From Mycoplana azooxidifex (GTDB lineage: Bacteria; Pseudomonadota; Alphaproteobacteria; Rhizobiales; Rhizobiaceae), in the NCBI RefSeq assembly GCF_014196765.1, contig NZ_JACIEE010000004.1:356435-420434 (forward strand): 64,000 nucleotides of DNA, written 5' to 3'. Below the pieces are notes generated by a model. It saw only the letters and a program-made list of their open reading frames with translations. It was not told the DNA's origin and did no database searches. Each line of letters starts with the position of its first letter. Position 1 is the first letter of the stretch. Made by a program: the position numbers and the translations under genes. Of the stretch, positions 39,493 through 48,072 are shown piece by piece.

Positions 39493-40488
39493 CTACGCCC
39501 TCTGCACCGTCGTAATCCTGTCCCATCCGCCGACGACGTCCGCAAAATCACGCCACACGATCTCGGCGCCGCGCTCCCAGGCCTCCCGTGAATCGACCTT
39601 GACGATCTCGCCGCCGCCCGCGACCGCCTGCCGGACCGACGCCGCCTCGTCCTCGACAATCAGCCGGTTGAAATAGTCGGCCCCCATGGCGGAAGCCTCC
39701 CGCAGGACCTCCCTCTCCGCGTCCGTCAGTTGGTTCCAGAAGCCGGCCGCGAAATAGACCACCCCGGAGGCGCGGATATGCGCGGTCTCGGAGAGGTACG
39801 GTACGACCTCATAGAGCCTGAAGCCGGCGTAGGCGGATTTCGTCAGGTCCATGGCGTCGGCCACGCCGGTCGAAAGCGCGTTGTAGGTCTCGGTGATGGG
39901 GATGCCGACGGGAATGGCGCCATAGGCGCTCCACAGCGTCGTGTGAAGCGGACTCTGGATGATGCGCATCTTCATCCCCCGCATCTGCGCCGGCTCGGTG
40001 ACCGGCTCCTTGGTCAGAAGGTGCCGGGCGCCATAGTCTATGAACCCGCCGACGACGAAGTTCTGTGCCTGCAGCCGCAGCTTCAGGTCCTCGCCGACCG
40101 GCCCCTCGACGACCCGGCGCACATGGCTCGCATCCCGGTAGAGGAACGGCAGGTCGAGGATCTGCGCTTCCGGCACCCAGCCCGCCAGCGACGACAGGGT
40201 GGCGAGGCTCGCCTGTACCGAACCCAGCCTTGCCCCCTCCGCCACCTCCTTCTCGCCGCCGAGCGCCCCGTTCGCGACGACATTGAAGCGGAACCGGCCC
40301 GGCAGCCGCGCCTCGACCGTCTCGGCGATCTGCCGCCAGATCTTCGTCTCGGGCTTGTCCTCGCCGAGCAGGGAGGCGACGGTGATCGTCGTCGCACGCG
40401 CCTGCGCCGGGCGGACGAGCGCCGGCGCAGCCAGCACGGCGGCCGTTGCTGAAGAGCGCAGGAACAGGCGGCGTGTCATCTGGGTCAT
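39493..40488 (-). CDS. TRAP transporter solute-binding protein (DctP family)
   Basis: 331 residues; GGAG sits five to eight bases before the ATG. A twin-arginine signal peptide (TRRLFLRSSATAAVLAAPALV, about residues 5-32) sends it to the periplasm. The mature part has the DctP fold features: GALGGEKEVAEGARLG near residue 75, DLPFLYRDASHVRRVVEGPVG, and MKMRIIQSPLHTTLWSAYGAIPV, where the family arginine binds a carboxylate. YFAAGFWNQLTDAEREVL is typical of the C-terminal hinge. It is separated by 11 bases from the fused permease gene and belongs with it. Its position at the end of the thiamin operon suggests a thiamin-related ligand, but the ligand cannot be read from sequence. Confidence 0.88.
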   Translation of the reverse strand: MTQMTRRLFLRSSATAAVLAAPALVRPAQARATTITVASLLGEDKPETKIWRQIAETVEARLPGRFRFNVVANGALGGEKEVAEGARLGSVQASLATLSSLAGWVPEAQILDLPFLYRDASHVRRVVEGPVGEDLKLRLQAQNFVVGGFIDYGARHLLTKEPVTEPAQMRGMKMRIIQSPLHTTLWSAYGAIPVGIPITETYNALSTGVADAMDLTKSAYAGFRLYEVVPYLSETAHIRASGVVYFAAGFWNQLTDAEREVLREASAMGADYFNRLIVEDEAASVRQAVAGGGEIVKVDSREAWERGAEIVWRDFADVVGGWDRITTVQRA

Positions 40489-40499
40489 GGGGGCTCCGA

Positions 40500-42278
40500 T
40501 CACGAAAGAAGCGCGTAGGCGCTGAGAAGAATGAGGGAGAAGAGCAGGGCTGCGAGGTAGGGCAGGACGGCGCGGAACAGCGCCGGCGCCGGCACACCGG
40601 TGACACCGCCAACCACATAGACGAGCATGCCGAGCGGCGGCGTCAGCCCGTGGATCATCAGGTTGACGACCACGATCACGCCGAACTGGATGGGGTCGAT
40701 GCCCGCCGAGACGGCGGCGGGCAGCAGGATCGGGCCGAGAAGCAGGATCGCCGCGCCGATGTCGAGCACCAGCCCCAGGAGAAGCAGCACCACGTTCGAC
40801 AGCAGCAGCACCGCAAGCGCACCACCGCCGAAACTCGAGACGACCTGCGCCACCGCGCCGGCGATGTCGTCCATGGCCAGGAGTGCGGCAAACGGGCCGG
40901 CCGAGCCGATCAGCAGGCCGATCGCGGCAGCCTCCGTCGCGGCACGCCGGAAGGTTGACCAGAGCGTTCCGGCCCTCGTTCCCGCAGTCAGCCCGAGGGC
41001 GAGCGTATAGAAGGCGGCGACCGCGGCAGCCTCCGTCGTGGTGACGACGCCGAGGCGGATGCCAGCCACGACGATCACGCCGAGGCCGAGCGCCGGCAGC
41101 GCGGCCGCTGCGGCCGACCTGCGAACCTCGCCGGAGGCCGGCAGGCTCGAACTGCCCTCGTCCACGCAGACGTGGATGGCCACGGCCAAGCAGGCCGCCA
41201 TCAGCCCGCCGGCGAAGACGCCGCCGACAAGCAGCGGACCGACCGGCAGGCTGGTCGCCGCCGCGAGCAGCAGGAAGGCGATCGATGGCGGGATGACATT
41301 GTCCAGCACCGAGGTCGCGGCGATGATCGCACCCGCCTTCTGCGGCGGATAGCCGTTGCGGACGAGTTCGGGATAGAAGGTCGACGCGCCGAAAGCGGCG
41401 TTGGCGACCGACGAGCCGGAGGCCCCGGAGAAGAACACCCCCGAAAGCAGCGTCGTCTGCGCCAGGCCTGCGCGCCGGTGGCCGACCAGCGCCTTCGCCA
41501 GCCGGACCAGGCGCCCGGCGGCTCCCGAAGCGGTAAGCAGCCCACCAGCGAGAAGGAAGAACGGGATCGACAGCAGCAGGAACCGCGACATGCCGGAGAC
41601 GGCAGTGGAGACGATCGCAGGCTCCGGCAGGCTCGCGCCGAAGGCGATCGCCACATAGGCGGCGGCGAGAAAGGCATGCGGCAGCGGCGCGGCGGCCATG
41701 AGGCCGAGCCCGGCCACGAGCGCGAGGAACAGGCTCGACGGCAGGGAGGTCCCGACCGCCAGATACGGCACCGCCAGGTAGACAGCTGCCCCGACGCCAA
41801 GGGACGAAAGCGCGGGCACCAGCCGGCCCTCCGCCATCCGCTGCAGCAGAAGTGCTACGAGCAGCAGCAGGCCGCCGCCGCCGAGAAAGCCGAACCGCAC
41901 CCATTCCGGCAGCCCCAGCATCGGCGAGATGCCGCCGAGCAGGCCCATGATCTCGTGACTGCCGGACACCAGCACCAGCGCCGCCACGACGCTGAAGACG
42001 TCGCCGCCGGCCTGCCGCCAGCGCGCCGGCAGGCTGCGCGAGAACAGATCCATCCGCATCGCCAGCGCGCCGTTCAGGGCCAGCGGCATGCCCAGCGCGA
42101 TCAGCGCCACGTGCAGCCATATGCACAGCTCCTCCACGCCGACGACGCCGGTATGAAAGACGTATCGCAGGACGACGGAGGCCAGCACGATGGCAAGGAG
42201 CGCGGCAAGGATAAGCGCGCACAACTGGCCGAGCACAGCCTCCATCGATGCGAGCAGTCGCCTGCTCAAGCCGGCCAC
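40500..42278 (-). CDS. Fused TRAP transporter permease (DctQ-DctM)
   Basis: 592 residues. Residues ~1-165 match the small four-helix DctQ subunit (VVLRYVFHTGVVGVEELCIWLHVALIALG). Residues ~165-592 match the large DctM subunit with ~12 helices, including SIPFFLLAGGLLTASGAAGRLV, SGASGSSVANAAFGASTFYPE and DNVIPPSIAFLLLAAATSLPVG, all family signatures. The fusion is complete, with no frameshift. If the GTG at 42278 is used, the gene overlaps thiD by 13 bases; TTG 42269 and ATG 42245 are alternatives and none has a clear ribosome site, so translation is probably coupled to thiD. It couples uptake to an ion gradient. Confidence 0.9.
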   Translation of the reverse strand: MAGLSRRLLASMEAVLGQLCALILAALLAIVLASVVLRYVFHTGVVGVEELCIWLHVALIALGMPLALNGALAMRMDLFSRSLPARWRQAGGDVFSVVAALVLVSGSHEIMGLLGGISPMLGLPEWVRFGFLGGGGLLLLVALLLQRMAEGRLVPALSSLGVGAAVYLAVPYLAVGTSLPSSLFLALVAGLGLMAAAPLPHAFLAAAYVAIAFGASLPEPAIVSTAVSGMSRFLLLSIPFFLLAGGLLTASGAAGRLVRLAKALVGHRRAGLAQTTLLSGVFFSGASGSSVANAAFGASTFYPELVRNGYPPQKAGAIIAATSVLDNVIPPSIAFLLLAAATSLPVGPLLVGGVFAGGLMAACLAVAIHVCVDEGSSSLPASGEVRRSAAAAALPALGLGVIVVAGIRLGVVTTTEAAAVAAFYTLALGLTAGTRAGTLWSTFRRAATEAAAIGLLIGSAGPFAALLAMDDIAGAVAQVVSSFGGGALAVLLLSNVVLLLLGLVLDIGAAILLLGPILLPAAVSAGIDPIQFGVIVVVNLMIHGLTPPLGMLVYVVGGVTGVPAPALFRAVLPYLAALLFSLILLSAYALLS

Positions 42279-43066
42279 CAGCGGTGGAAGTGGTGCACCG
42301 GCCCCCGACCGCCCCCGACGGCCAGGTCGCGCCCGGCCGCCAGCGCCTGCTGCAAGTAGGCCCTGGCCATGGCGGCCGCCGCGAAGAGGTCGTGTCCCCT
42401 GGCGAGGTTGGCGGTGATCGCCGCCGCCAGCGTGCAGCCCGTGCCGTGGTCGTGCCGCGTCTCGATCCGGGGGGCCGACAGGCGGCGCACCTCGTTGCCG
42501 TCGAAGTAGAGGTCGGCGCTCTCGGCGCCGTCGCCATGGCCGCCCTTGACGAGCACAGCGCCCGCGCCGGCCTTCATGATCGCCTCGGCCTGCCGGGTCA
42601 TCGCGGCCCAGTCGGTGGCGACCGGCGTACCGGTCAGCAGCGCCGCTTCGGGCAGGTTCGGCGTCACGATCAGCGACAGCGGCACGAGTTCCTCGGTCAG
42701 CGCTGTGATCGCCTCCTCCCGCAGCAGCTGGTCGCCGGAGGTCGCCACCATGACGGGGTCGAGCACGGGGCGCAGGCCGAACCGCCGCAGGCCGTCCGCG
42801 ATCGTCGCGATCGTTTCGGTCCGCGAGACCATACCGATCTTCACGGCATTCACGGAGAGGTCGGTCAGCACCGCCTCCATCTGCGCCGCCACCATCGGCT
42901 GCGAGATATCCTCCACCGCCGCAACCCCCTTCGTGTTCTGCGCGGTGACCGCGGTCAGCACGCTCGCGCCATAGACGCCGAGCGCCGAGAACGTCTTGAT
43001 GTCCGCCTGGATGCCGGCGCCGCCGCCGCTGTCGGACCCGGCGATGGTGAGTGCGATGGCGGTCAT
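42266..43066 (-). CDS. thiD: Hydroxymethylpyrimidine/phosphomethylpyrimidine kinase
   Basis: 266 residues. Phosphorylates HMP and HMP-P to HMP-PP for thiamin synthesis. Ribokinase-fold signatures: AGSDSGGGAGIQADIK at the N-terminus, DPVMVATSGDQLL near residue 105, NLPEAALLTG, VKGGHGDG, and the catalytic GTGCTLAAA anion hole near 210. Start overlaps the thiE stop (ATGA). It is cotranscribed with thiE, thiM and the transport genes under the TPP riboswitch. Confidence 0.95.
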   Translation of the reverse strand: MTAIALTIAGSDSGGGAGIQADIKTFSALGVYGASVLTAVTAQNTKGVAAVEDISQPMVAAQMEAVLTDLSVNAVKIGMVSRTETIATIADGLRRFGLRPVLDPVMVATSGDQLLREEAITALTEELVPLSLIVTPNLPEAALLTGTPVATDWAAMTRQAEAIMKAGAGAVLVKGGHGDGAESADLYFDGNEVRRLSAPRIETRHDHGTGCTLAAAITANLARGHDLFAAAAMARAYLQQALAAGRDLAVGGGRGPVHHFHRWWPA

Positions 43067-43725
43067 GCGACCCTCCCTTCGAGCGCCGCGTCGACGGCTG
43101 CCCGGAATGCCGCCGTCGCCCGTGCTATGTCGCGGCTGCGGAAGATCGCAGAGATCGCGGCCACGCCATCGGCGCCGGCGGCGATGACGGAGGGTATCCG
43201 GGAGAGATCGATGCCGGCGATGGCGCCGACCGGCAGCGCCGAGTTGAGGCCGCGCAATTGCTCGCGCAGCAGCTTCAGCCCGCCGATCCCGACCGGCTGG
43301 TCGGGGTTTGTCTTCGACAGCGTCTCGAACACGCCGCCGATGCAGGCATAGTCGACTGGCGCCCGGCCGGCGCGCTCCGCATCGGCCGCGTTCTTCACCG
43401 TCAGCCCGATGATCGCCTGCGGCCCCAGCAGCCGGCGCGCGGTCTGCGCATCCATGTCGTCGGCTCCCAGATGCACGCCGTCGGCCCCGGCTGCCAGCGC
43501 CACGTCCACGCGGTCGTTGACGACGAACGGCACGCCGGTGCCCGTCAGCGCCGCGCCGATCGCCTTCGCCTGCATGATCATCTCTGCGGTCGAGGCGGTC
43601 TTGTCGCGATACTGGATCAGCGTCGCGCCGTTGCGGGCGGCCGCCTGCGCGAGCGCGGCAAGCGGGCCGACGTCGGCAAGCCCGGCATCCACCAGCGCGT
43701 TCAGCCGATAGTCAATCCTGGTCAT
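43063..43725 (-). CDS. thiE: Thiamin phosphate synthase
   Basis: 220 residues from the ATG with AAGGA seven bases upstream, overlapping thiM by 14 bases. Joins HMP-PP and thiazole phosphate. TIM-barrel signatures: LIQYRDKTAS, VVNDRVDVALAAGADGVHLGADD, GLTVKNAADAERA, and GIGGLKLLRE. ThiE is normally ~210-220 residues, so it is full length. The GxTxKN variant in place of GxSxH occurs in proteobacterial relatives. Confidence 0.93.
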   Translation of the reverse strand: MTRIDYRLNALVDAGLADVGPLAALAQAAARNGATLIQYRDKTASTAEMIMQAKAIGAALTGTGVPFVVNDRVDVALAAGADGVHLGADDMDAQTARRLLGPQAIIGLTVKNAADAERAGRAPVDYACIGGVFETLSKTNPDQPVGIGGLKLLREQLRGLNSALPVGAIAGIDLSRIPSVIAAGADGVAAISAIFRSRDIARATAAFRAAVDAALEGRVA

Positions 43726-44458
43726 AATGAATCCTTGCATGGGTAAGCAGTTCCCGTTCGCCGATCGCCGACAGCGCGTCGAGAAAGGCCACGCCGAAAC
43801 TGCCGGGGCCGCGAGAGAGGGGGGCGGCGAGCTCGGCTGCGACGCCGGTGACCGCAAGCGCGCTCGCCGCGGCTACAAGGGCATCAGGTTCCACCGCCAT
43901 GAAGGCGGCGATGACGCCGCCGGTCAGGCATCCGGTCCCCGTCACCTCGGCCATCCAGCGGTGACCGTTGGCGACACGGACCCCTTCGCCGCCGCTGCCG
44001 ATCCGGTCGACCTCGCCGGTCTGGATGCGCAGGCCCGGCCCGGTGCTGCCGATGAGGGCCATCTCGGCGGCATTGCCGCGCACGATCGTCGGCCCGAGCG
44101 CGATCAGCTCCTGCGCGAAGGCCAGACGCGAAGGCGAGTAGTCGCAATGGACGGGATCGAGGATCCACGGCTTGCCGGCCGCATTGACGACCTCGACGGC
44201 GCGCAGGATCACCCGCCGGCGCTCCGCGTCGAGCGTGCCGAGGTTGACCGTCAGCACGTCCGCCCTTGCGGCGAAGTCGGCGATCTCCTCCGGCGACGAG
44301 GTCATCGACGGTATGCCGCCGACGACGGTGATGCCGTCGGCGGTGAACTTCTGCACCACCGTGTTCATCAGGCAGTGAACCCGCGGCCTTCGCTCTCGCA
44401 CGCGCGCGAGAACAAGGGCCGCCGTTTGCGGTGTGGGATAGGTACCCATCGCGCTCAC
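43712..44458 (-). CDS. thiM: Hydroxyethylthiazole kinase
   Basis: 248 residues, GTG start overlapping the thiY stop (GTGA). Salvages the thiazole moiety by phosphorylation. Signatures: VHCLMNTVVQKFTADGI near residue 28, DPVHCDYSPSRLAFAQEL, VRGNAAEMALIG, and the ribokinase-like VTGTGCLTGGVIAAF with the Cys at the active site. Together with thiE and thiD, and no thiazole- or HMP-synthesis genes here, the operon is a salvage/uptake set. Confidence 0.93.
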   Translation of the reverse strand: MSAMGTYPTPQTAALVLARVRERRPRVHCLMNTVVQKFTADGITVVGGIPSMTSSPEEIADFAARADVLTVNLGTLDAERRRVILRAVEVVNAAGKPWILDPVHCDYSPSRLAFAQELIALGPTIVRGNAAEMALIGSTGPGLRIQTGEVDRIGSGGEGVRVANGHRWMAEVTGTGCLTGGVIAAFMAVEPDALVAAASALAVTGVAAELAAPLSRGPGSFGVAFLDALSAIGERELLTHARIHYDQD

Positions 44459-45399
44459 CGGACCTCGACGGCAACAGCGTCGACGGCCGGCGCTGCCTCG
44501 ATCAGGCCGCTCTCCTTCATGAACGCGCCGAACCGCTCGTAGCGCGCGCGGTCGAGCGCTGCCGGTCGCTTGGCAAAACGCGGCAGCGTGTCCGTGAAGG
44601 CCTGCCGGTTCAGGGCGTCGTCGAGGTCGGGATAGGTCTTGACGAAGAGCTGCCAGGCCTCGTCCGGATGGTTGGTGATGAACACGGCCGCCGTCTCCAC
44701 GGCGGCGAGGAAGCGCGGGAGGCGGTCGTCGGCGACGAGATCGCTGTGGGTCACGAAGACCAGCTCGTCATAGACCGGCACGCCGTGCTCCTCGGGAAAA
44801 AAGGCACGGCCCTCGTGGCCCGCTAGCCGCATTTGCGTAAGCTCGAAATTGCGAAACCCGCCGAGGGTGGCATCCACCTTTCCGCCGATCAGCGAGGGCG
44901 ACAGCGAGAAGTTGACGTTGATCAGTTCGACGTCGCTCTTGGAAAGGCCTTCGGAGGCGAGCATGCGCCCAAGCATCGCATCCTCGAAGCCGGAGACGGA
45001 GAAACCGATCCGCTTTCCCTTGAGGTCCTTCAGGCTCTTGATCGGACCATCTGCCAGCACGGTGACCGTGTTCAGCGGCGTTTCCACCAGCGTACCGAAG
45101 CGGACGAGCGGCAGGCCGGCGGCATGGTCGAGATACAGGTTCGGCTGGTAGTGCACGCCGATGTCGGCCTGCTTCGCCGAGACCAGCCGCGGCACGGCGG
45201 AGGGGTCGGCCGGCGGCACGAGCTCGACCTCCAGCCCGGCCTCGGCGAAGAGGCCGCGTTCCCGGGCGATCACCATCGGTGCATGGTCGGGATTGACGAA
45301 CCATTCGAGCAGGATCGTCAGCTTGTCGGCGGCGGATACGGGGCCGGCTGCGACGCCGGCGAGCGCCAGCGTCAAGAGGAAGGAAAGGGTGCGGATCAT
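44455..45399 (-). CDS. thiY: ABC transporter substrate-binding protein for thiamin pyrimidine (ThiY-like)
   Basis: 314 residues. Signal peptide 1-23 (RTLSFLLTLALAGVAAGPVSA). The NMT1/THI5-like domain begins LTILLEWFVNPDHAPMVIA, the signature of ThiY/ThiT-type binding proteins that carry N-formyl-aminomethylpyrimidine. It continues with FGTLVETPLNTVTVLADGPI and GKRIGFSVSGFED. Start overlaps the thiX stop (ATGA). It works with ThiX and an ATPase; no ATPase gene is adjacent. Confidence 0.9.
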   Translation of the reverse strand: MIRTLSFLLTLALAGVAAGPVSAADKLTILLEWFVNPDHAPMVIARERGLFAEAGLEVELVPPADPSAVPRLVSAKQADIGVHYQPNLYLDHAAGLPLVRFGTLVETPLNTVTVLADGPIKSLKDLKGKRIGFSVSGFEDAMLGRMLASEGLSKSDVELINVNFSLSPSLIGGKVDATLGGFRNFELTQMRLAGHEGRAFFPEEHGVPVYDELVFVTHSDLVADDRLPRFLAAVETAAVFITNHPDEAWQLFVKTYPDLDDALNRQAFTDTLPRFAKRPAALDRARYERFGAFMKESGLIEAAPAVDAVAVEVR

Positions 45400-46181
45400 G
45401 GTTTGCGAGGTCTCCTGCGCAAGGGATTGAAGGACGGGGTTTCTGTTTCTTCGGCCCAGGGCGTGAGGCCGGCGGTGAGGCGGTCGACGGCGAGCCGCAG
45501 CAGCACGGTCAGTGCGGCGAGAACCGCCATGGCGGCGAAGACGGTCGCGGTCTGCATGCGGGCGTTCGCCTGCACCATGACAAAGCCGAGCCCGGCCGAG
45601 GCCCCCACCCACTCGCCGACGACGGCGCCGAGCGGCGCCAGCGGGGCGGCCACCCGCAGGCCGGAGATGAGCCCCGGCAGCGCCAGCGGCACCCGGACGG
45701 CGAGAAGCGCCTGCCAATGCGTCGCAGGTGTCAGCGACACGGCGTCGAGGATGGTGCGGTCGGTCCGCCGCAATCCGTCGGCAAAGGCGGATGCGACGGG
45801 AAAGAAGATGATGATCGTCGTCATCGCCACCTTCGAGGCCATGCCGAAGCCGAGCCAGAGGACGAGGATCGGCGCCAGCACGAAGACGGGAAACGCCTGC
45901 AGGATCAGCACCATCGGCCAGACGAGCTGGCCGAAGCGCGGCAGCGCCGCAATGCCGAAGGCCGTGGCCGTGCCGAAGAGGGTGCCCGTCAGGAGCCCGG
46001 CCAGGATCTCCGTCATCGTTACCAGGCTGTGGCCGGCAAAGAAGCCGGGACGCTCCGCGAAGGCGGAGACCACGGCCGCAGGCGAGGGCAGGAGATAGGG
46101 TGGGGGAGCGAAAAGCCAGACCGATGCCTGCCAGAGGGCGGCAAGGGTGACCGTGGCCAGCCCCGCGTGAAGGGCGCGCAT
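45396..46181 (-). CDS. thiX: ABC transporter permease (ThiX-like)
   Basis: 261 residues from ATG 46181; a TTG-started extension to 46256 is less likely. About six membrane segments of the BPD_transp_1 family with the EAA-type cytosolic loop (DAVSLTPATHWQALLAVRVPLALPGLISGLR). Related to SsuC/TauC and ThiX permeases. The first main gene after the TPP riboswitch. A 24-codon leader ORF with a better ribosome site ends seven bases before this start. The usual partner ATPase ThiZ is missing from the operon. Confidence 0.88.
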   Translation of the reverse strand: MRALHAGLATVTLAALWQASVWLFAPPPYLLPSPAAVVSAFAERPGFFAGHSLVTMTEILAGLLTGTLFGTATAFGIAALPRFGQLVWPMVLILQAFPVFVLAPILVLWLGFGMASKVAMTTIIIFFPVASAFADGLRRTDRTILDAVSLTPATHWQALLAVRVPLALPGLISGLRVAAPLAPLGAVVGEWVGASAGLGFVMVQANARMQTATVFAAMAVLAALTVLLRLAVDRLTAGLTPWAEETETPSFNPLRRRPRKP

Positions 46182-46188
46182 GGTCCTG

Positions 46189-46263
46189 TCAGACGCCGGC
46201 GGCGCGTCCGTCTTGTGGCAGGTGCAGTGGCCTGTCGGCGGCCGGATGGTTAGCAAGCGTCAT
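46189..46263 (-). CDS. 24-codon leader ORF between riboswitch and thiX
   Basis: ATG 46263 with GGGAG eight bases upstream, the best ribosome site in this region, encodes MTLANHPAADRPLHLPQDGR plus four residues, then TGA. It ends seven bases before thiX. Either a leader that couples translation to thiX, or the preserved 5' end of a deleted gene; an ABC ATPase (thiZ) would be expected exactly here. No homology can be judged from 24 residues. Confidence 0.4.
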   Translation of the reverse strand: MTLANHPAADRPLHLPQDGRAAGV

Positions 46264-46335
46264 GGTCGATCTCCCGAACGATTTCACGGAGATCCAGGTG
46301 AGCGGAGAAGAGAAAGAGGCACCTTGCGGGCGTTT

Positions 46336-46421
46336 TCCGTTCCTACGCCGGTATGACCCGGATCAGGTTCAAGGGTCCGGCTCACCGCCATCTCAGCACC
46401 GTTACGATGCCCCCCTCGGAA
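46336..46421 (-). ncRNA. TPP riboswitch (THI element)
   Basis: On the minus strand the conserved THI-box runs through GGTGCTGAGATGG, ACCCTTGAACCTGATC and CATACCGGCGTAGGAA, with GAGGGGGGC at the 5' side, in the right order and spacing. These bind the pyrimidine and pyrophosphate of TPP. The aptamer starts about 35 bases from the preceding MFS gene's stop and ends about 70 bases before the leader ORF. In proteobacteria such elements usually control translation by masking the ribosome site, here GGGAG before 46263. Confidence 0.95.
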
Positions 46422-46454
46422 TAGTTGGGAAACTGACGACAATATCGGCCGATG

Positions 46455-47873
46455 TCAACGGCCGAATGGAACGGGCGCGACTTTGGCGGATTTCCCCGGT
46501 CTGTCCGCCGGATAGGGCGTCGGCAGCAGGAGGACGAGGCCGACGACGAGGAACACCACCAGCGCGCCCATGCCGAGCGCCGCCGATCCGGTGAAGCTCG
46601 TGACGATCCCGACGGAAAGCGGCGCGGCGAACGAGGTCGCCCGGCCGGTCAGCGCATAGAGGCCGAAATAGCGGCCCGCCTCTTCCGGCGCCACGCTTCG
46701 GGCGAGATAGGAACGGGCAGACGCCTGCACCGGGCCGAAGGCGATGCCGACGAGCAGGCCATAGACGATGTAGGCCTTCTCCGCCGCCGTGCCGAACAGG
46801 CCGCCGGAATCCTCCCTCGACAGCGGCAGCAGGCCGAACAGCGTATGTCCGGGCGCCGTCGAGACGATCCCGAGCGTGGCGACGATCAGGCAGGCGAGGC
46901 TTGCGACCACGACGCTCTTGGAGCCGAGGCGGCTGTCGAGCCGGCTTGCCCAGAAGCAGCCGCCGATCGCCACGACGTTGAGGATGATGCCGTAGATGCC
47001 GAGTTCCATCGTCTGCCAGGCGAACATGCCGGCGGCAAAGGTGCCGCCGAGCGCCAGCAGGCCGTTGACCCCGTCCTGGTAGACCATCCGCGCCACGAGG
47101 AACCGCAGGATGCCGCGTCGCACCTTGAGCTCGCCGAGCGTATCGCCAATGGACGAAAGGCCGGAACGGACCGCCTGCCCGATGGGAAGGCCCTTGCCGC
47201 GGTCGGGCGTGAGCAGAAACATCGGCAGGATGAAGACGAGATACCACACGGCCGATATCGGTCCGGTCACGCGCGCATCCTCGCCGGCTGCCGCATCCAG
47301 CCCGAACAGCGGCGCGATCCCGAGCGCCGTCAGACCGGTATCGGGGCTTGCGGCGAAGAACAGGACGATGGCGATCAGCACCATCATCCCGCCGAGATAG
47401 CCGAGCCCCCAGGCGAGGTTGGACACCCGCCCCGCGTCCTTGGGCGGCACCAGCGAGGGCATCATCGAATCATTGAAGACGATGGAGAACTCGGCCGCGA
47501 CCGTGGCCAGCACCATCATCGTCAGCGGCAGCAGCAGGCTCGTGCCCGGCACCGCATACCAGAGCGTCCAGACCGAGACGATCTGGACGACCGCGAAGGC
47601 TCCGATCCAGGGCTTGCGCCGGCCCGAAGCATCCGCGATGGAACCGAGCACCGGCGACAGCAGCGCGATGATGATGCCGGAGATCGTCAGCGTATAGCTC
47701 CAGGCCGCCTGGCCGGTCACCGGATCGGCCGCCATGCGCGAGACGAGATAGGGGCCGAAGATGAAGGTGGTGATGACCGTGAAGAACGGCTGCGCCGCCC
47801 AGTCGAAGAGCATCCATCCCAGGATTCCGGACCGTCCCGCCGGATGCCCGGCCTCGGCTTGCCCTGTCGTCAT
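46455..47873 (-). CDS. MFS transporter, UMF1 (Atg22-like) family
   Basis: 472 residues from the ATG after GGAGG; an ORF extension to 47906 lacks support. About 12 membrane segments. N-terminal WMLFDWAAQPFFTVITTFIFGPYL is the UMF1/Atg22 hallmark, with the motif-A-like ADASGRRKPWIG between TM2 and TM3. Substrates of bacterial members are unknown; the yeast relative exports amino acids from the vacuole. Same strand as the thiamin operon and immediately upstream of its riboswitch, but the riboswitch lies after it, so it is not under TPP control. Confidence 0.85.
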   Translation of the reverse strand: MTTGQAEAGHPAGRSGILGWMLFDWAAQPFFTVITTFIFGPYLVSRMAADPVTGQAAWSYTLTISGIIIALLSPVLGSIADASGRRKPWIGAFAVVQIVSVWTLWYAVPGTSLLLPLTMMVLATVAAEFSIVFNDSMMPSLVPPKDAGRVSNLAWGLGYLGGMMVLIAIVLFFAASPDTGLTALGIAPLFGLDAAAGEDARVTGPISAVWYLVFILPMFLLTPDRGKGLPIGQAVRSGLSSIGDTLGELKVRRGILRFLVARMVYQDGVNGLLALGGTFAAGMFAWQTMELGIYGIILNVVAIGGCFWASRLDSRLGSKSVVVASLACLIVATLGIVSTAPGHTLFGLLPLSREDSGGLFGTAAEKAYIVYGLLVGIAFGPVQASARSYLARSVAPEEAGRYFGLYALTGRATSFAAPLSVGIVTSFTGSAALGMGALVVFLVVGLVLLLPTPYPADRPGKSAKVAPVPFGR

Positions 47874-48035
47874 CGTCCCTCCGCCCGAAGCGCCGCCTGC
47901 CTTCAAGCTTCCGCCTTTTCAAGGCCGGACCAATCCCCGCGGACCGCGCGATCCCGGGGGACGCACGGAAAAGGTTATCCATCCGCCCGATGGTTAGCCG
48001 GATGCCGAGCGGGATCAGGCGGTTCGGAGCGTGAA

Positions 48036-48063
48036 GCCGGGCGCGACAAGGGCCGCGCCCGGC
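48036..48063 (-). terminator. Hairpin after the glutamate dehydrogenase gene
   Basis: 10-bp stem GCCGGGCGCG/CGCGCCCGGC (48036-48045, 48054-48063), ten bases past the stop. No T-run follows on the minus strand; judged on position and stem strength. Confidence 0.45.
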
Positions 48064-48072
48064 CGGACTGTG

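Noticed and set aside
46181-46256. TTG-started N-terminal extension of thiX
   Set aside because: The extra 25 residues are not membrane-like, the ribosome site is better placed for the leader ORF, and the permease family starts near MRALHAG.
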